Source: DATFVJ01 sp963851085 (GTDB lineage: Bacteria > Actinomycetota > Actinomycetes > Streptosporangiales > Streptosporangiaceae). From it: a DNA stretch of 64,000 bases. The notes under the pieces were generated by a model. The model ran no database searches, had not been told where the DNA came from, and was given only the letters and a program-made list of their open reading frames with translations. The DNA is taken from assembly GCA_963851085.1 (NCBI GenBank), contig CAWKNX010000002.1, positions 185,388 to 249,387 of the forward strand, read 5' to 3'. The position numbers and the translations under genes were made by a program. Positions 26,862 through 35,809 of the stretch are shown here, piece by piece. Within the stretch, counting starts at the first letter, position 1. Every line of letters begins with the position of its first letter.

Positions 26862-27197
26862 TTATGCCTCACTGGTCTCACGGGTTGTGCCGGAGTCTTC
26901 GCCGTTCAACAGGCCAGTTCGCGTGGTTGGCCCGTTGGGGGCGCTAACGCCCCCAACGGGCCAACCACCGACGGCGCCCACCCGAATGGGATCCACCGCG
27001 ATCATGGAATCGCCTATGAAGCCGACCGCGTCGACCGGGCATATCTCCACGCACTCGCCGCAGCCGGTGCATCTGGAGGTCAGCACGGCGAGCGGGCCCG
27101 CACCCGGCACCGTGTCATCTGCCGGACGGATGGCTCGCTCCGGGCACGTGAGCAGGCATGCGCCGCACCCCTGGCAAGCCGGGGTAATGGCGATCAT
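26862..27197 (-). CDS. Two-cluster 4Fe-4S ferredoxin
   Basis: 111 residues. Two CxxCxxCxxxCP motifs: CQGCGACLLTCP and CTGCGECVEICP, with DAVGFIGDSMIAVDPIRVG after the second. Start ATG at 27197 follows GGAGGGAAAG and overlaps the cbiG-cobJ stop (ATGA). In cobalamin operons such ferredoxins probably supply electrons to a reductive step; which one is not visible. The last about 25 residues are encoded by a perfect 21-bp inverted repeat and what follows it, so the natural C-terminus may once have been near GAVG. Confidence 0.9.
   Translation of the reverse strand: MIAITPACQGCGACLLTCPERAIRPADDTVPGAGPLAVLTSRCTGCGECVEICPVDAVGFIGDSMIAVDPIRVGAVGGWPVGGVSAPNGPTTRTGLLNGEDSGTTRETSEA
26923..26968. repeat. 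Perfect 21-bp inverted repeat inside the ferredoxin gene
   Basis: Left arm 26923-26943 (starts GTGGTTGGCCCGTTGG), loop CTAA, right arm 26948-26968, with every base paired. On the coding strand it reads as GWPVGGVSAPNGPT near the ferredoxin C-terminus. Stability should be very high. It could be an attenuator between ferredoxin and cobH, or a small palindromic element captured as coding sequence. Confidence 0.95.
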
Positions 27198-28903
27198 CTT
27201 TCCCTCCATCGGTAGCCACGGGGGGTTACCATCCGGCCGGCGACGATCCGCGTCGCGGAGGAACCGACGACCACGAGGGTGCGCATGTCCACACCCGCGG
27301 GGTCGAACTCGGCAAGCGTGCTCAGCGTGACGCGCTCACCCGGCCTGGACGCGTCGGCGACCATGCCCACCGGTGTGCCCGGGGAGCGGTGGGCCGCGAG
27401 CAGCGCCAGTGCCTTCGCCAGGTGGCCGCCGCGTGCCCGGCTACGAGGGTTGTAGAAGCAGACGACGAAATCGGCTTCCGCAGCGGCGCTGATCCTGCGC
27501 TCGATCGCCTCCCACGGTGTGTGGAGGTCGGACAGCGAAATCGAGGCATGGTCATGCCCGAGTGGCGCGCCGAGCGCCGCGGCCGCGGCTAGTGCCGCCG
27601 TAACGCCGGGCGCGCCGACGACCTCGATCGCGCTGTCTGCGATCTCAAGCGCCGGGCTGGCCATGGCATAGATCCCTGCGTCCCCGGAGCCGACGAGGGC
27701 CACCGCGTGGCCCGCGCGCGCCTGCGCCACCGCCGTGACGGCCCGTTCCTCCTCGGCGCCTAGTTCACTGGTGAGAACCTCTGTGCCCGGGCGCAGCAGA
27801 TCGCGAATCTGGTCCACATACTGATCAAGCCCGACGACCACGCTCGCCTGCCGAAGCTCCGCTACGCTGCGCGGTGTGATCAGGTCGCGTGCGCCGGGAC
27901 CGAGCCCGACAAGTGCGAGCCGACCGCGCGGACGCCGCCGCGCGATCGCCACGGTGGCATGCGGGCTCTTGCGCTTGCGCGCGACAAGCACGGCGCCCTG
28001 ACCGGCCGCGATAAGCGCGGCCGCCTCGGCCACGCTGGGCGTGCCGATCGCCGCTCGCACGATCTCGCTGGGGTTCGGCACCTCGACCACCGCCAGGTCC
28101 GCAGGAGCGAAGCCGGCGACCTGCCAGCCGCGCTCCCGCGCCGCCCCCACAAGCCCCCGCTCGTCCTCCTTCAGATCCACGGTGGCAACCCGCCAGACGG
28201 AAGCGGCAGACAATCCCGCGTCCGCCAGCGCCTTGTCCATCAGGTCACCCATCTCGGCTGCGTCGACGCCCCGGCTCGCGCCGGCCCCCAGCACGAGTGA
28301 TGGGGGCCGGTAGATGACCCGCGGCGGCTCGGCACCCATGACGCGGTCGGTAATCACGATCGCTGGGACGCCGAGTTCGGGGCCGGGCGTACGAATCACG
28401 TTGGGTGGAAGGGCGGGAACCGGCCACGTCTGATCCATGCTCAGCGTCACCCGCTGGGCGGACAGGACGGCCGCACCCACCTCCGCAAGCTGGCTGCCGG
28501 GTTCGACACGCAGGCCGCGGGCCGCGCCGAAGCCATCAAGCGCCGTTGCGCCCACGGCATCACTGGCAGTGGTGATCACGGCTGTGGCGCCGAGCACATC
28601 CTCGATCGCCCGCGCGAGCTTGTTGGCACCGCCCGCGTGCGCACCTGCGACCGGAACCGCGAATCTGAGCGCCTCATCCACGCACACCACGCCCGGATCG
28701 GCAGTCTTGGACGTGAGCAGCGGCGCGATCAGCCGCACGGTGGCACCGACCGCCAGGAAGCAGACGATCTGGTCGCACTCCGCGAAGGCGCGGGCAAGCG
28801 CGCGCGACACCGGATCCGGATACGTCCGGGTATCCGGCCAGCGAGCGGCGAGCCGCGCAGCTGCGGCCCGGCCAGCGGCGGTAACGGTGATCAGGCCGAT
28901 CAC
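27194..28903 (-). CDS. cobJ: Fusion of cobalt-precorrin-5A hydrolase (CbiG) and precorrin-3B C17-methyltransferase (CobJ/CbiH)
   Basis: 569 residues. Residues 1 to about 325 are CbiG: MIGLITVTAAGRAAAARLA, VCFLAVGATVRLIAPLL and AGAHAGGANKLARAIEDVLG. Residues about 330-569 are the methyltransferase: LALVGLGPGARDLITPRSVA, VVGLDQYVDQI, GSGDAGIYAMASPALE, and PLGHDHASISLSDLHTPWE. CbiG opens the delta-lactone and releases C-20 as acetaldehyde; CobJ methylates C-17 and contracts the ring. The fusion of the two neighbouring steps is known in actinomycetes. Start GTG 28903 overlaps the cobL stop (GTGA), and its own stop overlaps the ferredoxin start. Confidence 0.95.
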   Translation of the reverse strand: MIGLITVTAAGRAAAARLAARWPDTRTYPDPVSRALARAFAECDQIVCFLAVGATVRLIAPLLTSKTADPGVVCVDEALRFAVPVAGAHAGGANKLARAIEDVLGATAVITTASDAVGATALDGFGAARGLRVEPGSQLAEVGAAVLSAQRVTLSMDQTWPVPALPPNVIRTPGPELGVPAIVITDRVMGAEPPRVIYRPPSLVLGAGASRGVDAAEMGDLMDKALADAGLSAASVWRVATVDLKEDERGLVGAARERGWQVAGFAPADLAVVEVPNPSEIVRAAIGTPSVAEAAALIAAGQGAVLVARKRKSPHATVAIARRRPRGRLALVGLGPGARDLITPRSVAELRQASVVVGLDQYVDQIRDLLRPGTEVLTSELGAEEERAVTAVAQARAGHAVALVGSGDAGIYAMASPALEIADSAIEVVGAPGVTAALAAAAALGAPLGHDHASISLSDLHTPWEAIERRISAAAEADFVVCFYNPRSRARGGHLAKALALLAAHRSPGTPVGMVADASRPGERVTLSTLAEFDPAGVDMRTLVVVGSSATRIVAGRMVTPRGYRWRER

Positions 28904-30614
28904 CGCAGGTCCCCCCAGAGCACGAACACCGGGTTGGCCGCGGCAAGCCGTATCGATCCCCCAGGCAGCGCCGCGAGCCTGGATGCCTGTAGCGCCGTGC
29001 CGTCCACCTCGTAACCCTGACCGGCGAGCAGGTCGCGAACCGTACGCACCCGATCCACCGAGGCGAGCGCTACGACGACACGGGCCGGATGGGTGGCCGC
29101 CGCACCGGCAAGCGCGGCGTCGCCGCCACCACCGGCGAACACCGCATCGGCGGGAAGCAGACCAGCGAAGACGTCTGGCGCGGAGCCTTCAGCAAGCTGG
29201 ACGTGAACGCCGTGCGCTGCGGCATTCGCCCTGATGCGGGCACACTGCGCGGAGTCGGCTTCAACAGCGATCGCATGGGCTCCGAACCTCGCGCACTCGA
29301 CCGCGACCGAGCCCGAGCCCGAGCCGATGTCCCAGATCGTCCGGCCGGGGCCGGGTCCGAGCCGGGCAAGAACCAGAGCCCGCACCTCCGCCTTCGTGAT
29401 CATTGAGTCACGGTGGGCAAAGGCCTCCTCTGGGAGGGCCCAGCCGTCGGGCGCCCCCAGATGACCGGCCATCCAGCGCCTGCCGCCGGCTGAGGAGGCC
29501 GACGCGGGCCTGCCCTGCACACCGCGCCCGTCCTGTGCGCCGCCGCTCCCGTCGCGTGCACTGTTGTTGTCGCCTTCGCCACGTCCGGCGCCTGCACCGT
29601 AGCCTTCGCCGCTCCCGTCGCGTGCACCGTTGTTGTCGCCTCGCCACTCCGAGCTTCGCCGCTCCCGTCGCCTGCACCGTAGCCTTCGCCGCTCCCGTCG
29701 CCTGCACCGATGCTGCCGCTTGCGAGGGCCGCGCCGTATGCGCCGCCGTGACCGGGCGTGTCAAGCGCGATCACCAGGTTGGGGTCGGCGAACTCCCGCA
29801 TCGACCCGGCTGTGACCCGGGTCAGCCGCTCATCCGGTGCGCCGAGGCACTCCGCGACGTAGACCGGCCGGCCGGCCGCGAGCAAAGCCGGGATGAACCG
29901 CTGCGGCCCGGCAGTGGGTCCGGGCGCGGTGAGGATCGCGGCCTTGCCACAGCCGAGGGCCGCGGCGAGCACGGGCCGGGCATCGCGCCCGTGTGCCGAG
30001 AGCACGAGCGCGTCATCCCAGGGCAGGCCCAGCCGCCCGAACGCGAGCGCCACCGAGGAGGTCGCCGGGATGACGTCGGGCGCGGCGCCGCGCCCCACCA
30101 GGGCACGGACGATCCCGAAGAACCCGGGATCGCCTGAGGCCAGCACGGCAACCGGTCCTGGATGGGAAACGATGGCGCTGAGGGCCGCATCGAACGCCGA
30201 AGCCGCACCACCCGAAGCGGCACCACCCGAAGCCGCACCGCTCCCGGGCGCGCCGTCGCCGTCTGTCACGGTACCGACCCAGTCGCGGGCGCCCTCCTGC
30301 AGGCCAGTGCGGCGCTGCGCAATGGCGCTGTCCGGCGACGTGGCGGTGCCCGGCGGAGCAGTGCCCCCGGCTCCCCGCGGATGCGACGCAGGAAAGGACG
30401 GCCCAGCCATCCCAGCCTGCCCAGCGCTACCGGCCTGCGGCGGCACCTCCAACGAGCCGATCCGGATGCGCTCCACGCCGTCGGGCAGCGCCACGCTCGC
30501 CAGGTGACGAGTGGAGCCCGCGACGCACCGAGCGGCGGCGAGCGCGGCCGCGGCTGCCGCGGAGATCGGGCCGCCGTCACATCCGATCACGGTGATCGCC
30601 GGGCTCATGATCAT
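28900..30614 (-). pseudogene. cobL: CobL: CbiE C5-methyltransferase fused to CbiT C15-methyltransferase/decarboxylase, frameshifted in the linker
   Basis: About 571 residues over two frames. CbiE part: ITVIGCDGGPISAAAAAALA, VLASGDPGFFGIVRALVGRG, SVALAFGRLGLPWDDALVLS and ERLTRVTAGSMREFADPNLV. It has an extra insert of about 80 residues after IRIGSLEVPPQ. CbiT part: WALPEEAFAHRDSMITKAEV, DIGSGSGSVAVECARFGAHA and SVDRVRTVRDLL. A Gly/Asp/Ser-rich linker with GEGYGAGDGSGE repeats joins them, and the frame changes at about 29655 (one G apparently missing). If the indel is real, two separate proteins would result. Start ATG 30614 (or 30608) follows GGGGAGG and overlaps cbiD by about 38 bases. Confidence 0.85.
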
Positions 30615-31884
30615 GCCCTCCCCTGCGGCAGGCCGGTCCGGTCGGTGCGCTCGGGGTCGGTGCGCTCGGGGTCGGTGCGCTCGGGGTCGGTGGCTTCTCG
30701 GGGTCCGCGTGCTCGGGGTCCGCGTGCTCGGGGTCCGCGTGCTCGGGGAAGGAGGCAATCACGTTTCGGCCGGTGAAGTCAACCATGATCACTTCGATCC
30801 TGGGGGCGTACCCGGCCGCGAGCCCGGCGCAGAACCGGGCGAGGACATCAGCGGTGCGGCGGCAAAGCTCCGTGCCCGCGGCATCCGCTATGCCTGCCGC
30901 CTGCCACAGTTCGAGCGCGTGCCGCGCGGTGTTCGCCTCGGCCACCTCGGCGGTCAGTTCGGCAGGGCCACCGGCCGCGCTGGTGATGTCGGCCAGCAGG
31001 CCGGTCGGCACCTTCGAGCGGGTGTAGTGGGTCATCAGCACGCCGCCAGCGAGTTTGCTCAGCTTCCCCGCCATGCCGACGAACACGATCCTGGCGATGC
31101 CGCCGCGGGCCGCCTGCCGCAGGGCCGCCCCGGTGAAGTCGCCGACCTCGACGAAACTCGACTCCGCCAGCGCGGGAAGCTGGGCCATCGCTCCCTTCTC
31201 CGTCCGGCCACCGGTGCACAGCACGAGCGCCTCACCGCCCTGGGCCGCGAGCACGGAGACGGCCTGCTCCACGCTGGCGCGCCATGAGGCGGTCGAGAAC
31301 GGCCGGACGATCCCCGTCGTGCCGAGGATGGAAATGCCGCCGAGAATTCCCAGCCTCGCATTGGTCGTCTTGCGGGCCATCCGCTCACCCTCGGGCACCG
31401 AGATGATGACGCGCAGCCCACGGTGATCGGTGTCCATTGCCTCCCCCACCGCCTGTGTGATCATCTTTCGCGGCACCGGGTTGATGGCGGGCCCGCCGAT
31501 CTCCAGACCGAGACCCGGCTTGGTGACGACGCCGACCCCAACCCCGCCATCGAGTTCGACGCCCGGCTGATCGGCCCAGCTCACCGTGGCGGTGAGGTGG
31601 GCGCCGTGGGTGACGTCCGGGTCGTCTCCCGCGTCCTTGACGACGACGGCCTCGGCCCGGGCCGGTTGGTGCCAGCATTCCTGCACCGCGAACGTCACCC
31701 GGCGCCCGGACGGCAGCGCGATCTCGACGGACTGCTGCGGCCGCTGGGTGACGAGGGCCGCTGCCGCGGCCTTCGCGGCGGCGGCGGCGCATGTCCCTGT
31801 GGTCCATCCTGTGCGCAGCCCGCCTCGCCGTACCTTCGCGGTTCGTGGCAGGTCCGGTTCGCGCAGCTCGGCAGGCTCGGTCAC
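30577..31884 (-). CDS. cbiD: Cobalt-precorrin-5B C1-methyltransferase
   Basis: 435 residues. Family blocks in order: LRTGWTTGTCAAAAAKAAA, GGVGVGVVTKPGLGLEIGG, PAINPVPRKMI, ARLGILGGISILGTTGIVRP, ALVLCTGGRTEKGA and VGMAGKLSKLAGGVLMTHYT. It methylates C-1 in the early-cobalt route. The start is a GTG at 31884 overlapping the cobM stop (GTGA). The C-terminal tail after NVIASFPE consists of five-residue repeats (EHADP three times, then TPSAP three times), encoded by a 15-base tandem repeat at about 30650-30745, and is not part of the normal family. Confidence 0.94.
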   Translation of the reverse strand: MTEPAELREPDLPRTAKVRRGGLRTGWTTGTCAAAAAKAAAAALVTQRPQQSVEIALPSGRRVTFAVQECWHQPARAEAVVVKDAGDDPDVTHGAHLTATVSWADQPGVELDGGVGVGVVTKPGLGLEIGGPAINPVPRKMITQAVGEAMDTDHRGLRVIISVPEGERMARKTTNARLGILGGISILGTTGIVRPFSTASWRASVEQAVSVLAAQGGEALVLCTGGRTEKGAMAQLPALAESSFVEVGDFTGAALRQAARGGIARIVFVGMAGKLSKLAGGVLMTHYTRSKVPTGLLADITSAAGGPAELTAEVAEANTARHALELWQAAGIADAAGTELCRRTADVLARFCAGLAAGYAPRIEVIMVDFTGRNVIASFPEHADPEHADPEHADPEKPPTPSAPTPSAPTPSAPTGPACRRGGHDHEPGDHRDRM

Positions 31885-32753
31885 GGACCGCCTGTTCCCC
31901 CCGGGGCGGAACTGTCGGCTCCCCCCTGACCTGCCGCGACGACGCCGCGCAGGCCGCGGCGGGCGTCCGGGTCGGCCCTGCGGTGGCCGTGGAAATGCCC
32001 GGGATGATAAAGGTGCGAGCGAGTCCCGCCGGCCTGCAGCGCAGGGCCGACAAGGACGAGTGTGTGCTTCCACAGCTTGTGTGCCTTGATGGTGCCCGCG
32101 AGCTCGTCGAGCCTGCATCGAAGGATCAGCTCGTCTGGCCAGGTCACCTGGCAGGCGATGACGCAGGGCGTGCCAGGCTCGTAGCCGCCCGCCAGCAGTT
32201 CCGCCTCGAGTTGACCGGAACGTGCCGCGGAAAGGAACAGCGCCATCGTGGTGCCGTGGCGCGCGAATCCGGCCACCTGCTCGCCGGGCGGCATGGGTGT
32301 CTTGCCGCCGCCGAGCCTGGTGAGGATCACAGATTGGGCCACTTCGGGGATGGTCAGCTCGCGGCCGATCCTCGCCGCGACCGCGGTGAAGCTGGACACC
32401 CCGGGCACCACCTCGGTCCGCAGGCCAAGTGCCTGGCAGCGGTCGAGCTGTTCCTGAATCGCCCCCCATAGGGAGGGATCGCCCGAGTGCACGCGCGCCA
32501 CCCGCAGACCCTCTCGCGCGGCACGCTCGTAATGGGTGAGCACGCCTTCCATCGGCAGGCGCGCCGAGTCGATCAGTTCAGCGCCCTCCCGCGCGTGCAG
32601 CAGGACATCCGGATGGACCAGGCTCGACGCCCAGATGACGACGTCCGCATCGCCAATCGCCGCCGCGCCGCGCAGCGTGAGCAGGTCGGCCGCACCCGGG
32701 CCGGCGCCCACGAACGTCACCGATCCCCCCGCGGCGTTCGTCATCGCGCTCAC
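31881..32753 (-). CDS. cobM: Precorrin-4 C11-methyltransferase (CobM/CbiF)
   Basis: 290 residues. SVTFVGAGPGAADLLTLRGA (SAM-binding loop), VIWASSLVHPDVLLHARE, RVHSGDPSLWGAIQEQLDRC, VPGVSSFTAVAARIGREL and GGGKTPMPPGEQ are the family's hallmarks. It methylates C-11. The C-terminal 35 residues beyond SHLYHPGHFHGH are non-conserved and acidic/Gly-rich. Start GTG 32753 overlaps the cobI stop (GTGA), with ATG at 32744 as an alternative, and its stop overlaps cbiD. Confidence 0.96.
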   Translation of the reverse strand: MSAMTNAAGGSVTFVGAGPGAADLLTLRGAAAIGDADVVIWASSLVHPDVLLHAREGAELIDSARLPMEGVLTHYERAAREGLRVARVHSGDPSLWGAIQEQLDRCQALGLRTEVVPGVSSFTAVAARIGRELTIPEVAQSVILTRLGGGKTPMPPGEQVAGFARHGTTMALFLSAARSGQLEAELLAGGYEPGTPCVIACQVTWPDELILRCRLDELAGTIKAHKLWKHTLVLVGPALQAGGTRSHLYHPGHFHGHRRADPDARRGLRGVVAAGQGGADSSAPGGTGGP

Positions 32754-33652
32754 CTGAGCTTGCTCCCGGTCCCCGCGCGGCGGCCGGGCGCGATGAGCGT
32801 GGACAGGTACGGCACTGCCGCCATCCCGGCCAGCTCACGGGCCGGTCTGATGTCTTCACCCGGCAGGCCGAGCCGCGCTCCGTAGATCGCGTCGTCAAGC
32901 CGCCCAGCCTCCCGCAGGGCAGCGATCAGGCCCGGGATGTCCGTGAGTGCCCGGCCGCTCGACGCCGCAGCACCGAGCTTGTACGCGACGACGGTGTCGT
33001 GGCGGCAAAGAACGTCCCGCAGGGCGCCGAGCGGCATGTCCAGCGCGGCCGCAACGCCGGGACCGGCGCCAGCGCCAGTGCCAGCTCCGGTGCCAGCTAC
33101 GGTTGCCGCATCGGCGCCGCGGCCGCATGCGCCGCTGACGCGTGGACCCCGGATCAGCGGAAGCAGGACGAGCGACTCGTTGCCCTCGGTGAGCACGGTC
33201 CCTGACCGGGACGCGAGATCCTGCATGGCTGTGATTCCCGGCACGGTATCGACCGTGACGTCCGGAACAAGCTGGCGGACAGTCTGTGCGAGGTAGCTGA
33301 ACGTGGAGTAGATGTTCGGATCGCCGATGGTGGCGAAGGCGACGGCGGACGTGCCGTGCGCGAAGGCGGTCGCGACCTCATGGGCGGCGGCTTCCCATGC
33401 GGCTTTGCGGCCCGGCGTGACGCCGCCCCGGTCGTTCAGCGCGAACGGCACACGGCGGATGCGTGCGCCGTCGATGTGCGCCCGGACCGTCGCCTCGGCC
33501 CGCCCCTGCTCGGCAGGTCCCGCATCCGCCATGACCGGGACAAGCACCAGGCCGGCCTCGGCGAGCACGCGGACCGCCTTGATGGTGACGAGTTCCGGAT
33601 CGCCGGGGCCGACGCCCACGCCGATGAGGCGCTTGGCCCCGATGCGGCTCAT
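32750..33652 (-). CDS. cobI: Precorrin-2 C20-methyltransferase (CobI/CbiL)
   Basis: 300 residues. Blocks: RLIGVGVGPGDPELVTIKAV, VPVMADAGPAEQGRAEATV, ATIGDPNIYSTFSYLAQTV and VDTVPGITAMQDLASRSG. It makes precorrin-3A or its cobalt form. A small Gly/Ala/Thr insert (GTGAGTGAGAGPG) interrupts the region before MPLGALRDVLCRHD. Start ATG 33652 overlaps the cobB stop (ATGA); the frame is open further upstream but that is the antiphase of cobB. Confidence 0.96.
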   Translation of the reverse strand: MSRIGAKRLIGVGVGPGDPELVTIKAVRVLAEAGLVLVPVMADAGPAEQGRAEATVRAHIDGARIRRVPFALNDRGGVTPGRKAAWEAAAHEVATAFAHGTSAVAFATIGDPNIYSTFSYLAQTVRQLVPDVTVDTVPGITAMQDLASRSGTVLTEGNESLVLLPLIRGPRVSGACGRGADAATVAGTGAGTGAGAGPGVAAALDMPLGALRDVLCRHDTVVAYKLGAAASSGRALTDIPGLIAALREAGRLDDAIYGARLGLPGEDIRPARELAGMAAVPYLSTLIAPGRRAGTGSKLR

Positions 33653-35367
33653 GATGCCGCTCCGCTGATGCCCGGCCGCGAAGGCCCGCTCGCCGGGGGA
33701 CGCGCGGCGCCACCCCTGCCGGCCGGCGCCGATGCCCTGGCCCGGCAGGCGGCAACGAACCGCAGGGCGAACGAGGGCGCGCCTGCCCAATGCAGGTGGA
33801 GGTAGGAGGCCACGACGTTGCCGACCACGTAGCCCTCGGCCCGCCCACCGGCCGCGCGGTCGCCGGCGACCTGCCACGCTGGCAGGCGCCCAAATTCAGG
33901 CTTAACGGCGGTGCGGTGGAATTCGTGACCGCGCACGCGGGACCCGGCCTCGGCGAGAACCGAATCCGTCGCCGCTGCCGCGGTCCGGTATCCCAGCGTG
34001 AGGCGATCGGTCATGTGCGTGTCCGCGTCGACCACTCCGCACATGGGCATGCCGTCCAGGGTGCGGGCCAGGTACAGCAGGCCCGCGCACTCGGCGACTA
34101 CCGGCACTCCCGCGGCGGCTGCCGCCGCGACCTGGCGGCGCAGCGGCGCGTTGCCCGACAGTTCGGGTGCGTACATCTCGGGGAAGCCGCCCCCGATGAC
34201 AAGGCCGGCGGTCCCACCCGGAAGTGCCTCCTGGGTCAGCGGGTCGAACGGGACGACTCGGGCACCGGCGGCCTCGAGCAGCTCGGCATGCTCGGTGTAG
34301 CTGAACGTGAACGCGGGACCCTGGGCCACCGCGACAATCGGCTTCGCACCGTGCGTATGACCAAGCGCTTGGTTCGTGAAACGGGACTGGGACCGGGACC
34401 GGGGGGAAGCAGCCGTGCCCCAGGGGGAATCCTGGCCCCCCGGCGCGCCCGCGCCGGGGAGTGGGCCGGGCAGCGGGCCCAGGCCAGCCAGGACTTCCTG
34501 GTCCTGCGGCGAACCAACCGCGGGCGTGGGACCTGTCGGAGGCAGCGGGCCGACGCGGGGCGACACGGCCGGTCCGCTGCTTGAAGCGGATGAGCGAGCG
34601 GCGGCGGCCGCGTCGAGTGCCGCGTGCGGATCCCAGGCGCTGCTCGCGAGCGGTGGCGCGGTCCAGGCGAGCGCCCGGAGCCCGTCCAGGTCACATGAGG
34701 AGGCGATCAGATCGGCAAGCTCGGCGATCGCCCGCTCGGCTGCCGCCCGCCGCTCGGCGGCGGGCACCAGGCCAAGATGGCGGGACGGCGTGGCCGCCGC
34801 CTCCGTCCTCCTGATCGCGCCGAATACTCCGATGCCGAGCGGCTCGACGGCGTCTTTGAGCACACGCTCGTGGCGCTGCGAGCCAACGCGGTTGAGGATC
34901 ACCCCTGCGACGCGGACCCGCGGATCGAAACCGGCGAAGCCGGCCACCAGGGCGGCCACCGACCGGCCTGCCGCTGCCGCGTCGACCACGAGCACGACCG
35001 GCGCCCGCAGCAGCCTGGCGACATGCGCGGTCGAGGCGAAATCAGGACCGGCGCCCGGGCCGGCCGCGGCGGGGTCCGCGATGCCGTCGAACAGGCCCAT
35101 GGCGCCCTCGATCACGGCGATGTCCGCGCCGGCCGCGCCGCGGGCGAACAGCGGACTGATCAGCTCTTCGCCGCACAGGAACGGGTCGAGATTGCGGCCC
35201 GGGCGGCCGGTGGCGAGCGCGTGATAGCCCGGGTCGATGTAGTCAGGCCCGGCCTTGTGACCCGACACCGCCACCCCACGGGCCCGAAACGCCGCCATCA
35301 GGCCAGTCGCCACAGTCGTCTTACCGCAACCCGACGCCGGCCCGGATACGACCAGCCGCGGCCTCAT
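33649..35367 (-). CDS. cobB: Cobyrinate a,c-diamide synthase (CobB/CbiA)
   Basis: 572 residues. N-terminal ATPase: Walker A GPASGCGKTTVATGLMAA, GHKAGPDYIDPGYHALATG and VIEGAMGLFDG. C-terminal class I glutaminase: nucleophile Cys in VVAECAGLLYLAR and His near the end in ASYLHLHWAGAP. It amidates the a and c carboxylates using glutamine. A Pro/Gly/Ser-rich insert of about 75 residues joins the halves. Start ATG 35367 overlaps the stop of a small upstream frame (TGATG) that is a damaged copy of this gene's own 5' end. Followed by cobI with ATGA overlap. Confidence 0.95.
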   Translation of the reverse strand: MRPRLVVSGPASGCGKTTVATGLMAAFRARGVAVSGHKAGPDYIDPGYHALATGRPGRNLDPFLCGEELISPLFARGAAGADIAVIEGAMGLFDGIADPAAAGPGAGPDFASTAHVARLLRAPVVLVVDAAAAGRSVAALVAGFAGFDPRVRVAGVILNRVGSQRHERVLKDAVEPLGIGVFGAIRRTEAAATPSRHLGLVPAAERRAAAERAIAELADLIASSCDLDGLRALAWTAPPLASSAWDPHAALDAAAAARSSASSSGPAVSPRVGPLPPTGPTPAVGSPQDQEVLAGLGPLPGPLPGAGAPGGQDSPWGTAASPRSRSQSRFTNQALGHTHGAKPIVAVAQGPAFTFSYTEHAELLEAAGARVVPFDPLTQEALPGGTAGLVIGGGFPEMYAPELSGNAPLRRQVAAAAAAGVPVVAECAGLLYLARTLDGMPMCGVVDADTHMTDRLTLGYRTAAAATDSVLAEAGSRVRGHEFHRTAVKPEFGRLPAWQVAGDRAAGGRAEGYVVGNVVASYLHLHWAGAPSFALRFVAACRARASAPAGRGGAARPPASGPSRPGISGAAS

Positions 35368-35624
35368 CACCACTCGACCCCCCTCCGGCCCGGCTGGCCG
35401 GCCGCCAGCGGATCGATCAGCTCTTCGCCGCACAGGAACGGGCCGACATTGCGGCCCGGGCGGCCGGTGGTGAGCCCGTGACAGCCCGGGTCGATGTAGC
35501 CGGGGCCGGCCTTGTGACCCGACACCGCCACCCCACGGGCCAGAAACGCCGCCATCAGGCCAGTCGCCACGGTCGTCCTGCCGCGTCCCGACGCCGGCCC
35601 CGAAACGACCAGCCGCGGCCTCAT
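35367..35624 (-). pseudogene. Duplicated 5' fragment of cobB fused to a cobO-like 3' end
   Basis: An 85-residue frame starting ATG 35624. Its first about 75 residues repeat the start of CobB: MRPRLVVSGPASGRGRTTVA against MRPRLVVSGPASGCGKTTVA, and FLCGEELI is shared. The Walker A Lys and Cys are replaced by Arg, so ATP binding should be lost. The last ten residues, ending RRGVEW, resemble the CobO end QKGIEW, and the stop overlaps the true cobB start as TGATG. It therefore looks like a tandem duplication of a block covering the cobO end and cobB start. Probably a remnant, though it is still translated-looking and coupled to cobB. Confidence 0.85.
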
Positions 35625-35627
35625 CAC

Positions 35628-35809
35628 CGGTTCTCCACAGGACCAGGATCACTGCTTCTCCACAGGGCCGGATTCATCCACAAAATCGCGTTCACCCCTC
35701 CCCCAGCACTTGACAACATGCCAAGATCGTCAGTGGGGCAGCGCCCCCAAGGGTGGGCGGGCCTTGTAGGGTGGCGGGCCTTGTAGGGATGGGCGGCAAA
35801 CGACGCCAG
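35628..35809. other. Short gap between cobO and the cobB fragment with a direct repeat
   Basis: About 180 bases. GCGGGCCTTGTAGG occurs twice in close succession (about 35757-35790), and CTTCTCCACAGG-like words occur at 35630-35665. No gene is visible. The gap probably arose together with the duplication of the cobB start. Confidence 0.4.

Noticed and set aside
30614..30758. N-terminal extension of CobL rich in RTPST and RAHRP repeats
   Set aside because: It is the CbiD repeat tail read in another frame; the CbiE domain starts at 30608-30614 with its own ribosome site.
35367..35652. Longer CobB starting at 35652
   Set aside because: The extra sequence is the damaged cobB copy read out of frame; the true start overlaps the stop of that copy at 35367.
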